Part shown: positions 49,489 to 60,700 of the stretch, piece by piece
Layout: every line of letters starts with the position of its first letter
Numbering within the stretch: the first letter of the stretch is position 1
Program-made: the position numbers and the translations under genes
From: Stenogyne calaminthoides
Lineage: Eukaryota > Streptophyta > Magnoliopsida > Lamiales > Lamiaceae
Direction of reading: 5' to 3'
NCBI GenBank assembly: GCA_037126765.1
Contig: JBBCBC010000031.1
Span: 4,597,638 to 4,661,637 of the forward strand
Length of the DNA: 64,000 nt
The notes under the pieces: generated by a model
The model's database searches: none
What the model was told of the DNA's origin: nothing
What the model saw: the letters and a program-made list of their open reading frames with translations, nothing else

Positions 49489-51377
49489 TTAATGCATAGC
49501 ATTTATCCAATTTTCATCATCAAGAGCTTCTTTCACATTTTTAGGCTCAATTTCAGAATGATAACACTCAAATGTTACATGATTGCATATGGATGACATG
49601 CAAACTGATCTTACAAGGTTATTGATATGAATACCCATTCTTCTTCTAGTTTGTACACCAGTGGTAGCTTCTCCAATGATTTGATTTGATGGATGACTTT
49701 TCATTATCTTTGTTGAGGGAACCAAATGTTTTGGATACTGTGAATCTTGTGACAGATTTTCAGTATTTGAACTTTTTGGTAATGTTGCATCAGATGTTGA
49801 TGGAACATTCTGATTCTGATCAACATTTTTATTATCTTCAGTGTCATCAGTATTTTTGGATACTTCTACCAAATCTGATACATTGTCTTCAACACTTTTA
49901 CCTGCAAGACTTGCAAGTTCATCAAATACCACATTAACAGATTCTTGCATTGTATCAGTTCTCAAGTTATAGATTCTATATGCCTTGCTATTCTTAGAAT
50001 ATCCTAAGAAAAATCCTTTATCACTCTTAGAATCAAACTTGTGCAACTGATCTCTATCATTCAAAATGTAACAAACACAACCAAACACATGAAAGTATTT
50101 CAAATTTGGTTTCTTGTGACAAGCAGAACGAATATAGACTCTATTCACAATGTGACAAGCAGTATTCAAAGCTTCTGCCCAAAATTTCTTAGAAAGACTT
50201 TTTGAGGTTAGCATAACTCTTGCCATTTCTTGCAAAGTTCTATTTTTTCTTTCAGCAATTCCATTTTGTTGAGGAGTTTTAGGTGAAGAAAACTTTTGCA
50301 AAATACCTTTCTTTTCACAAAAATTAGTAAACAAACTGTTTTCAAATTCTCTTCCATGATCAGACCTTATCCTACTGATCTTTAAACATAACACAATTTT
50401 AAACCTTTTCTAAAGAATTTTGATCTTAAAAAAGGTATCTGATTTTTCTTTTAGAAAGATAACCCAAGTATATCTAGAAAAATCATCTACAAGAACATAT
50501 GAATACCTCTTTCCACCTAAACTTTCAGTTTCCATAGGACCCATTAGAATCATATGAATCAATTCCCAACATCTGTTTGTTGTACATGCTGACAACATTT
50601 GATGTGTTGTCCTCACTTGCTACCTTTCTGGCATGGTCCACAGATTTTTCCTTTTTCAAAGTTAAGATCTGGTAAACCAACATTAGCACCTAGTTTATGC
50701 AATTTCTGAATACTTATGTAATTAGCATGACCAAGTTTTTGATGCCACAAAATAATATCATCTGCTTTAGCACTTTTACAAGCATGATTTGTACCAATCA
50801 AATAGCAATTATCAGCAGATCTTTTGCCAGTCATTAAGCAATCATCATTTTTATCAAACACATAGCATGAATTCTTGTCAAACTTTACATGTAAATCATC
50901 ATCACATAACTGACTAATACTAATCAGATTAGCAAGTAAACCTTTTACATGTAACACATTTGTCAACTTTGGAAAACCAGGAACATTCAAGGTTCCTTTA
51001 CCAACAACTTTACCTTTTGAACCACCACCATAGGTAACATGACCACCATTACATGATGTATAATTAGATAAATAATAAAGTTGACCAGTCATGTGTTTAG
51101 AAAAACCACTATCAAAGTACCAAGATCCAGGAACACATGCTTTCAAAGATGTATACACAACATTACATGACATGTTCTTATGAATCAACTTTTTAGTGTT
51201 GTTAACCTGTTTTATAAGGTGTTCAATTTTATCAGGTAAAACAATTCCAGCTTTTAAGTCTCTTCTTAACTTAGAACAATATGGACGAATATGACCTACT
51301 CCAGCACAGTAAAAATAGACATACTCTTTAAATAAACCATCAGATTTCTTTTGTTTATCTTTCAAAGATTTAGGCAA
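49489..51377 (-). pseudogene. Copia-3 protease and integrase (near-intact)
   Basis: Protease: SWYFDSGFSKHMTGQ with the DSG active site near 51120. Pre-integrase: LWHQKLGHANYISIQKLHK, then CGPCQKG (HHCC-type zinc region). A one-base shift near 50616 and an in-frame TAG near 50410 interrupt it. Integrase core residues are present: DDFSRYTW (near 50490), SDHGREF (near 50355), and GIAERKNRTL with the catalytic Glu (near 50260). The C-terminal part has FGCVCYILNDRDQLHKFD and FLGYSKNSKAYRIYN, typical of copia integrases. Confidence 0.9.
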
Positions 51378-51391
51378 AGAGGTTCCAACTT

Positions 51392-52960
51392 TTACAAAAG
51401 AAATAGGTTCATAGGATAAAGGGTATTTTCAGAAGTTTTCACAAAATCAAGTCCAGCATTATCAGATCTACCAATCATTAATGTCTCATTCAATTCAGTA
51501 GTGCTTGCAGAAAACTTTTTAAAACTTAGAGTAGTGCACTTAAGTTCATCTTTCAAAGAAGAAATTTTCACATCTTTTCTAGTTAAAAGAACTTCAAGCT
51601 TCAAGGGATTTTCTTTCAAATCTGAATTTCTAAAGATAAGGAACTCAACACCTGTTTTTGAGTTTCTAAATCAGTTTTAAACTTCAGATATTCAGAGTCA
51701 CAATCAGCAGATTTTGATGTTTCAGCATTCAGAATAGTTCTAGTAAAACAGTTAATCTCAGAGTTATATTGACTGAATGTTGTTTCAGATGTTGTATGAA
51801 CATCTGAATTTGCTTCAGACCAATAATCATCGAGATCATCATCAAATGTATCATTATAAACTATTCTAGCAGATATAGCACTTAGCTCACATTTACCAAA
51901 ATCAGTTTCATCATCAGAATCATCACTTAAGGTAGCATTAAAGTTCATTTTCTTCCTAAGCATAGTATTAGCACATTCATTATCATAATGACCATATCTA
52001 GAACATGCATCACATTTAACCTTTTTTCTGTACTCAGGATCATATTTGAACTTGTTATCCTTATTGAATTGTCTAGGTTGATTGAAACTGGAAGACTGAC
52101 TTGGAACAAACTTTTTATCAGAGGGAGAAGAGTTTTGATTAAACTTATCCTTTGATTGAAATTGACCATTTGGTCTTCTGAACTTTCCTTTTAGAAAAGA
52201 TTTGAATTGCTTAGTGATAAGAGCAAATTGTTCAGAAACATTTTCATCACATAAATCAGAGACATCATCATCAGACTCAACTTCAGTCACATAAGGATGT
52301 TTATCAACATTATCAGAAGTTTCACCTCTAAAAGCAAGTACTTTCTTGTCTTTATAACATATTTGAGTTAATCTCATAAGTTTTCAAAATACTTATCAAC
52401 TCATTTTGACTCAATAAATCAGTGTTCTTAGCCTCTTCTATTGCACATATTTTTGCATCAAATCGTTTAGGAACAATTCTAAGTATCTTATTAACTAACC
52501 GAGTGTTGGAAATTAGATCACCAAGTGAGTGTGACTCATTAGCAATCTCACTTATCCTTTCATTGTATGATGAAATGTTCTCATCACCTTTCATCTTCAA
52601 GTTTTCAAACTTGGTTCCCAACATTATGAGTCTAGTTCTTCGAACACTTTTTGATCCTTCACAATGTTCCTGCAATATATCTCATGCATCCTTAGAAGAA
52701 ACACAGTTAGATATCAATTTAAACATAGAAACATCAGTAGCAGTAAAAATCGCATTGAGGGCTTTAGAATTGAAATTGGTCGATGTGCATTCATCATTGG
52801 ACCAATCAATCTCCTTTTTGACTTGCGATTCTCCATCAATATCACCCACTGTTTTTGGAGGATTCCAACCAGACAACACACTACGCCATGCTCTCTCATC
52901 TATAGACTTAATATACATGCGCATTTTGGGTTTCCAGTAGGGATAATTTGATCCATCCAA
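51392..52960 (-). pseudogene. Copia-3 gag (broken)
   Basis: Starts MDGSNYPYWKPKMRMYIKS, a standard copia gag opening. A TGA near 52683 interrupts at KDA, and the same frame continues DILQEHCEGSKSVRRTRL and NKILRIVPKRFDAKICAIEE. A frameshift near 52375 leads to a long hydrophilic part. The zinc knuckle CDACSRYGHYDNEC (CX2CX4HX4C, near 52013-51972) is intact. Another shift near 51616 precedes KLEVLLTRKDVKISSLKDEL, a coiled-coil-like stretch. The long tail after the knuckle is a Sirevirus trait. Confidence 0.85.
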
Positions 52961-53051
52961 AATTCAAGGTTTTGAAGAAGGAGTTAGTGGATATTCCATT
53001 GCAAAAACACACTTTAAACACAGGACCTTTAACTTAGTGTATCAAGTTTAT

Positions 53052-53065
53052 GGCTCTGGCGCCAA
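53052..53065 (-). other. Copia-3 primer-binding site
   Basis: Minus-strand TTGGCGCCAGAGCC lies one base inside the 5' LTR end. It shares TGG and CAGAGCC with the initiator tRNA-Met complement TGGTATCAGAGCC but has CGC for TAT, so the primer tRNA may differ. Confidence 0.65.
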
Positions 53066-53066
53066 C

Positions 53067-53762
53067 TGAAAGTGTGTGTGCGTGTATTTCCAGAGTGTTG
53101 TTGAAACGCAGTGCAAAGGATTTTCCAAAATTGTGTATAGTCTATAGTAAGACTATACGAACCTCATGGTTATAAACATCACTATAACAAGTAGTGAGAT
53201 ACACACGAACCTTTTAAAAGATCCTAAAAGGTGTAGTGAAAAACCACACACCAAAAATCAATATATTTGAACAAGTAACTAGTGATCTTATTCAATCTAA
53301 AACTTGATCTACTAAGACAAACACAATACTGATGAGAAATGTTGGTATACACTCGACCAGTACAAATTGGCATAGCACCGACCCTCACACTGCACTCACG
53401 GTTGTGTCTCGGATGCTACTCTCTTAAGTTTGGAGTAGAGCAAATGGGATTTCACTTTAACTCAAACTTGAATGTCGACCAATTTGAAGACCAACTGCAT
53501 TGTCCTATCCACTAAGTGTGGACAGCCCTGAAGATCTCCTCCACTATCTCCATGATCTTGGTGTAACCACCCATGATCTTTCTATTCTTACTCCATCAGT
53601 GCAACAGCTTGACAATATCCGAAATTGTCTTCAACCTGCAATGTAGGAAACATAGAAAAATACATCTAATAAAACGGAGTTAGTGTTAGGAGAAAGGACA
53701 AATTTAAGATGTTGTGCAGAATGTTGTCCAACATTTGGAACAACATACGTGCAACATCAACA
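53067..53762 (-). repeat. Copia-3 5' LTR
   Basis: 696 bp, plus orientation TGAAAGTGTGTG to CAACATCAACA. Missing two short segments present in the 3' LTR. CAG and CTG triplets are intact and agree between the two LTRs, unlike copia-1 and copia-2. Confidence 0.92.
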
Positions 53763-54225
53763 TACCCCATCTCATACATAAGACCGTTTCATATGAGTTT
53801 TTGTCTTCTTGAAATACACGTTCAATATATATCTTTCTATTTGCATCTCACCAGACTGAATGATCAATAGTATATATGAATGACTGATCAATAGTACATA
53901 CGGATAAGAAAATTTCTCGTCTCTCCCCCGCCAAAAAAGAATCGGCCCCATGTTTTAATTTTATGTTTTATTTTCTTTAATACATGTGTACAACACGTTA
54001 ATTTGTGACGATGATGTCGAGATCAACTCCTTACTGGTCACGGCAATTAATTTTATTATAATTTTTGCCAAGAATTCAAAGAACAGGTCAATTTTTATAT
54101 TATCAAGAATATTTCAGTGAAGCTTCTCCGGCAATTTAACAAATCAAATTAGTTGAAACATTTACATCATCGGATTTAACAGCTAATTAATGAATCACCA
54201 TTAATATAGAGTTTGAATCATAATT
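53763..54225. other. Intergenic stretch between copia-3 and the receptor-kinase promoter
   Basis: About 460 bp, AT-rich, no ORF or repeat recognised beyond the TACCC target-site bases at its left edge. Confidence 0.55.
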
Positions 54226-54708
54226 GAGCTCACAAGTTTGGGTTCAAATAGATTTAGTCCCGAAAGGATTTTAGTCTCAATAACTTTGATAATGTTCAAT
54301 TTTAATCTCACTTTCGATCTAAAAACTCAAAACGACGTTGTTTTGTCATTTTAATATGAGACTTTTCGACGGATGCTGTGATTGAACTGTCACGTCTACT
54401 ATTTTTTTAACCGCTGAAATTTCAAGCATATAATTAAAATAAATAAAAAATTAAAACTAAAACAGAATTAACGACAAGAATTAGTTAAACACACTTAAAA
54501 ATATGCGTACGTGACAGTCCAGTCATAGCATCCGCCTGAAAGCTCGAAATTGAAACAACAAAACAACGTCGTTTTGAATTTTTCAATTAATTTGAGACTA
54601 AAATTGGACATCGTCAAAGTTATTGGGACTAAATTCACGATAAAAATATTTATAGGACTAAATTTATTTGAGGCTAAAGTTACGAAACTATTTGTGATCC
54701 AAATTTAT
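54226..54708. mobile_element. Foldback MITE upstream of the receptor kinase
   Basis: The left arm (AATAGATTTAGTCCCGAAAG, TCTCAATAACTTTGATAATG, AAAACGACGTTGTTTTGTC, CGGATGCTGTGATTGAACTG) is repeated in inverted order on the right (CAGTCCAGTCATAGCATCCG, AAAACAACGTCGTTTTG, CATCGTCAAAGTTATTGGGA, GACTAAATTTATTTGAGG). Arms are ~200 bp with moderate divergence. No transposase. The right end is within 10 bp of the TATA box of the downstream gene. Family (Mutator-like, hAT or other) not determined. Confidence 0.75.
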
Positions 54709-54714
54709 AAATAC

Positions 54715-54722
54715 TATAAATA
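54715..54722 (+). promoter_or_regulatory. TATA box of the lectin receptor kinase
   Basis: TATAAATA 35-42 bp upstream of the ATG at 54757, so the 5' UTR would be very short (about 10 bases), or the true start site is elsewhere. Confidence 0.5.
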
Positions 54723-54756
54723 GGAGCAAATCTTCAAGACAACGTATTGCTTAACA

Positions 54757-57700
54757 ATGGACAACTTTTGGCATGCATATCGAAATCTGCTTATAATTCC
54801 TTTGATCATTCTTATCCATCTTTCTTCTCAATCTCATTCAAAGAATTTCAGCATCACCCGATTCAATCTTGCTGATGCAACCGCCGTACTCCTGGTCGGC
54901 GACTCAGTGAGTTCAGATGGAGTAATTGAGTTGACCAGGCCAAATTTCGCATGTCGAGTGGGTCAAGTCATCTACAACGACAAGGTACTGCAACATCTTA
55001 GATTAATTCAGGAATTAATGCTTTCATCATTTTCCACTGATATATTGAAGAGTATACAGTATATAGTTGAAGCTGCTCTCATTAATTAAATTAATACTCA
55101 ATCATAATAAAAATAATAATAATGTTTTTTTTTATATAGTGTAAAATCACTAATTTAGTCAAATAATAAGAAGATCATATATTTTAATAAAATCCTTACA
55201 AATAGTGTTTGTAGGTCCCGAATGGGTTTCAGTGAGGGTTAAAGTCTAGAGGGGGTGAATAGACTTCAAAACTTTTTCATGGATCAGATGTGTTTGCACG
55301 TATGTCTGATCAGAGTGCGATGTGAATCAGTTTTTGATCGATATCCAACTTATCGATCCGGTAGATGATCGGTCAAGGCCTATCAACTTAATCGATGGTG
55401 CGGAAGATAAGTTAACCCGTGTAGAAAACCAGTTTTACTCAAATGAGATTCTGACCAACAGTTCGGATCAGGTGACTAAAATGTCAAACTGATCAGATCA
55501 GAAGCTTGATGCTAATCTGATCTAGGTACAAAATATGCATGCAAATAACAAGTTGAGTGCAAGTATGTGTAAAGCAGATTAACGGCACACAGATTTATAG
55601 TGGTTCGGACAACTTGTCCTACGTCCACTCTTCCCTATCAGCAGGGGCACCAACTTAACCAACTGGACTTAGTTTAATGTGTTAGTCCAACACAATACAA
55701 CCAACAAATATTTAACGAGTTCACACTCAACCAATCCCAGAAATTTAATCTAGAAACCCTAGATAGAAATCTTGCTATAACAAACTTAACCTAACAGTAT
55801 TTTGGTATAAGATTTGTTTTGTTCCAACTGGGATACTATCCTATCTTCTAAGTAGCCAAGAGCTAGAGGATAAGTATTCTGCTAAAAACTAAGGGATGAA
55901 CACTTAAGAATAAATCTTGAATTTGTGTTCTTCGTGCGGAAATCTTGAGAGCTTGAGCTTGTGTATAATTTTCGTAACCTTACTATGAAGGTTTGATCTC
56001 ATATTTATAGGCACGAAATCGAACTAGCCGTTAGAGAGCAATTCGAATTTCGGTCTATTTAAGGTAGGTTTGCAGACGGATTTGACGTGCTTCAGGAGCG
56101 GTATGGCCGAAAGCATGCAAGCTTGTCCTTTCTAGCTGTTTAACTCTGAAGCGCCTTGTCCTGCAATGTCAGCTCCATACATACGTGTCTTTCTATTATT
56201 GGTTATCAAGTACACTTATTCAGTGTTTGATTTACCAACTTAGTTGATATTCTTCGTGTCTGATGAATACGTATGTCTTGATGATCTTCTGGTGGTCACC
56301 TGACTTGAGCTGAACTGATCATTCAAAACTGATCAGTCTACCTATTTACTCCTTCTGAGGCAGGTTGTCTTAGCGCAACTTGCAGACTCGTCTTCTTCTT
56401 GTTATGATGTAGATCTTCTGATCTTCTGTTCTTCTGATCTTCAGCATATTGAGTTCCCCCTCAATATGTGACATATCTTGTTACATCAGCTGTCTATACA
56501 TCTCAGCTGGTTATCCTAGTCTGATATCTAGTTCATCAGTCAGCTAACAAGTCTGACTGGTCCTATTACATTATCTGATTTGAAACTTCCATCAAAACTA
56601 CAAATTTCTCAACTAATAAATTATGATTCCAAGTCGTTTGTCTTTTCTTGGAACATAAATTTAGTTGAACGCATCTCACACTTTACTTATTGACTCATTG
56701 TATCTAGAAGAGCATGTATTATTTTCTCAAATTGTACCTGAACAAATAAGGACACTCCTATGCAATATTTGCATGTGTAATATTAATACATTTAAAGAAG
56801 ATTTAAAAAAAAAAAATTGCGGATCCTTCACACATCAATCGAGAATTTCCAAAAAAAAAAAAAAGAAGTCTCACAAAAGCAATCTGAAAAAACACGCATG
56901 CAAATCTGTATTATAATATATACAAATATGTGTCATAATATGAATAATAAGTATGTGTTACTATTACATGCTTATATAGTAACACATACATATTCATATG
57001 ATATGAGTCAGTTGTATGCACACATTTTGATTTGTGTAATATTTTATTTTATTTTTTATCAAGAAAAAAACTTGTATATATAAATACTTGTAAAGGGTAT
57101 AAAATATTCCTAAAATAGCATTTTTTGTTTACAGTGTAACTAGTAACCTAGCAATTTTATTAGCTAGCTACGCAAGCCATTCATCACTGTACAAAAAATT
57201 ATATAAGGTGGAGAAATGAACGGAGGACCGACTCTAAAATCTATTTTTAATCTCATTAATATTTTTCTAATTGAAAAATCAACTTTTTGAACATTTCTAA
57301 ATAGGGGTTTTCTACGGTCAGGAAGGACTTTGCCTTTTTTGACATTAGACGTCCAATAAAAGATTGTCACATCATTTAACTTCGCCAAGGACGATATTAT
57401 TTCGCCATAATAAAAATGATAAAATTATTGAAATATTCTTTAATAAAAAAATACAATATTCATAAATTAAAAATTTTAGTCCATGAACCCAAACTCGGCC
57501 CATGAGCGACCCTCCCCAATCCCTCCGTGACCAGGGTTGGGTTCTGGTTAGGTGTGGGTCCTGGGTTGGATCCGAGTCCTAGTAAGGGTTTGGGTCCAGG
57601 TCGAGTCTGGGTGCGGGTCCGATACAGTGCGGGTCCAGGTCCGGTATGGGTCCGGATCTGGGTTCGAATTCGAATTTGGGCCTGGGTTTTGTACCGTCCA

Positions 57701-60700
57701 TGTCCGGGTCCAATCTGGATCCGAGGTCAGGGTTGGATATGGATCAGGGTCCTGGTCCGGGTCAGGGTCCGATTTAAGGTCTGGGTTTGGATCTGGGTCT
57801 GAGTCCGGCTCGGGTTCGTTGTGGGTCCGGTTCTGGGTTTGGGTCCGGGTCGGGTTCGGGCCCGGATATGGTGCGATCCAGGTATGGGTCCGGTTCTGAG
57901 TTCGGGTCCGGGTTAGGGTGGGTTCGGTTCGGGTCCGGTCAGGGTCCGAGTATGGGTCCGGGATAATTTCGTCATTTTATAAATATTAATTTAATTTATT
58001 AGTAGAGCGATGCAGTACGATTGCAGTATGCACATCGCACACGCACTAGTGCAAAGTGCAATCATTTAAAATTAAAATTATATGTTGAATCATTGATCCA
58101 AAGGTAATCAAAGAGTTTCTTGACGTTAGGAAGGGCGAAGCCGATCCTGGCCCTAGAAGATCCCAAATAAATAATCCAAATCATACATATATGCCCACAT
58201 AACCTATTGCAATATTTCTTCCTTTTTTGCCGTCGAGATTCGTTCAAAATTGTGCAATATTATATACAAGTGTATTTGAACAAATACTATAAGCAGGAAT
58301 ATTACTTGATTATTAAGAAACAATAATGAGCATGACTTATTAATTTTCTTTTTATTAAGTATAAAAAACTTATTATTTTACATAAATTAATAGTAAAATA
58401 CAATTATTTCTTATGCAATTAAAATTTGTATTCTTTAAATCTAGAGTTGTCTTATAAATTAAAATTCATTAATTAATCTATCAATTAATACACCTCTTTG
58501 AAATGATAAATAATCATGATCCTATTTTACAAACAAAATCCGAAAACAATAACCTGAAGATAGAAACTGACTCTAATTAAGAGATTTTAATATTGGCTAG
58601 GTTAATATGCAACAGGTGCAATGTGCACTCTATAGTGTATTTTAAAAACATATAACGTGTTTTAACGAAACATACAATTTGTTACGCTGAAACGTGCAAT
58701 TTGTTTCATGAACATGTATAGGTTGCACATTTCAGTGTAAACAAATTGTATGTTTAAAATATACACTATGAAATGCATGGTACACCTAGTGCACAGAAAA
58801 CCAACTTTCCAATATTTTATAAATCAATATATGTCTCGTAGGATGAGATTCGTGAAATAATCTCATATAAATTTTAGTGTCAGAATATTAGTTTGAGGAG
58901 GTTTTGTGTGAGACTGTTTTTGCGACTACCGGTCTTAGCACTTTCCGACTTGATAAAGATGCAACTAGTTGATCTCGCGTGCGCTAATTGACCCAACATT
59001 GAAAAAAGGTCCTTTCGGCAGGCGGGCGGCGTGCTTATCTTGTGTGACAACACTACAGAGCGAGTGGCTCTTCTAGGCGGGCAGCTGTGTGACAAGACTA
59101 CAGATAAAGCGGCGCTTTCGTCTAACATGCTATGGTCTCAATACATAAAACATTCCTATTTTAAAATTTGAGTCATGTTAACCTCTAAATCATGATTAAA
59201 ACGGGGATCTATAACCGATGGATCATAAAACACGAGTAAATGAACTTCGTCTCATACGCATTTTTGTTAATTAGTATTGTACATATAAAATCAATTTTCT
59301 AATTTGGGCTCCTCTAAAATAATTCGTGATCTAAATACATAACTATTGATTTATATCTTTAATAGATACCTCTTTGGGACTCAAACACCGAAAGAGTTGC
59401 CGATTTCACCACCCATTTCTCCTTCGTTATAAACATGCAAAGCGGGTCGAATCATGGACACGGAATCGCCTTCTTTCTTGCACCCGTCGGCTTCCAGGTC
59501 CCGCTTAATTCTGTTGGCGGTTATCTCGGCTTGTTCAACACCACCACCACAGGTTCATCTCGAACGCAAATTGTGTCAGTTGAGTTCGACACCAATTTCT
59601 CCTTTCAAGACTGGGATCCTCCTTACGAGCATGTCGGAATCAATAACAACTCGATTTCTTCTTCAACTACCACGCCGTGGAATGCCACTTTGCATAGCGG
59701 ACAACCTGTTGATGTTTGGATCACATATAATGCTACTTCAACTAACTTAAGTGTCTTCTGGAGTTATAGTGATGGTCAAAGTTCCAGCCTTTCTTACCCA
59801 ATAAACCTTAAGGATGTTCTTCCACAGTGGATTATCATCGGGCTTTCTTCCACTACGGGATCTAGTATCGAACGACACATACTACAATCATGGGAATTCT
59901 CCTCTACTCTAGATTTAAAAGATCAAAGTGATGGAAAGAAGGTAGGATTAATTGTGGGTTTATCTCTCTCGGCATGCATATTGATTGCTCTGATGATACT
60001 AGGGTTTGTATTGTTAAGAAAACGACAAGAGAACAACACAAGAAAAAACAATCTAGAGTTGGCAAATCTGACCTCGATGAATGATGATCTGGAAAGAGGA
60101 GCAGGGCCAAGAAGATTTTCTTACAAACAGCTTGAATCGGCTACTAATAAATTCTCAGATGAGAGAAAATTAGGAGAGGGTGGATTTGGAGGGGTGTATA
60201 AAGGATACCTTGTGGAGCAAGACGTTCCTATTGCTGTGAAGAAGTTTTCAAGGAAATCGAAGCAGGGGCGAAAGGAGTACATAACAGAGGTGAAGATTAT
60301 TAGCATGTTGAGACACAAAAATTTGGTGCAGCTGATCGGTTGGTGCCATGATGATGGCGAGTTTATGCTCGTATATGAGTTCATGCCGAAAGGAAGCTTA
60401 GACCAACATCTATTTGCTAAAAGGACTAGTCTTGTTTGGAATTTGAGATACAAAATAGCCCTTGGGCTGGCATCTGCTCTGCTCTATCTCCACGAGGAGT
60501 GGGAGCAGTGTGTGGTGCACAGAGATATTAAGTCGAGCAATATAATGCTCGACTCTAGCTTTAATGTGAAGTTGGGTGACTTTGGACTTGCTCGACTCAT
60601 GGACCACGGGATAGATCCCAAGACCACGGGACTAGCTGGGACGTTGGGCTACATGGCGCCTGAATACATGAGAACTGGAAGGTCCAGCAAAGAGTCGGAT

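Larger units (their letters stand above)
43566..53762 (-). mobile_element. Copia-3: 10.2 kb Sirevirus-type Ty1/copia retrotransposon with envelope-like ORF
   Basis: On the minus strand: 5' LTR (53762-53067), PBS, gag, protease/integrase, RT/RNase H, a spacer with an 88 bp repeat, an envelope-like ORF, PPT, and 3' LTR (44325-43566). Flanking bases are TACTC (43561-43565) and TACCC (53763-53767), a five-base target duplication with one change. The LTRs differ by about twenty substitutions by eye plus two indels, so the insertion is fairly young. All domains can be followed; it is broken by a few stops and shifts. The extra ORF after pol and the CCAAATTGGGGGAGTT tract place it in the Sirevirus branch. 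Confidence 0.92.

Noticed and set aside
54757..55089. Reading exon 1 as a complete 110-residue secreted protein
   Set aside because: The frame runs through an AAG|GTACTG donor at 54984/54985, and residues after it leave the lectin pattern; the lectin domain resumes exactly at the acceptor before 59366.
57527..57899. Two overlapping plus-strand ORFs rich in Val, Arg, Gly and Trp
   Set aside because: Products of the G-rich minisatellite inside the intron; low complexity with no start context or homology.
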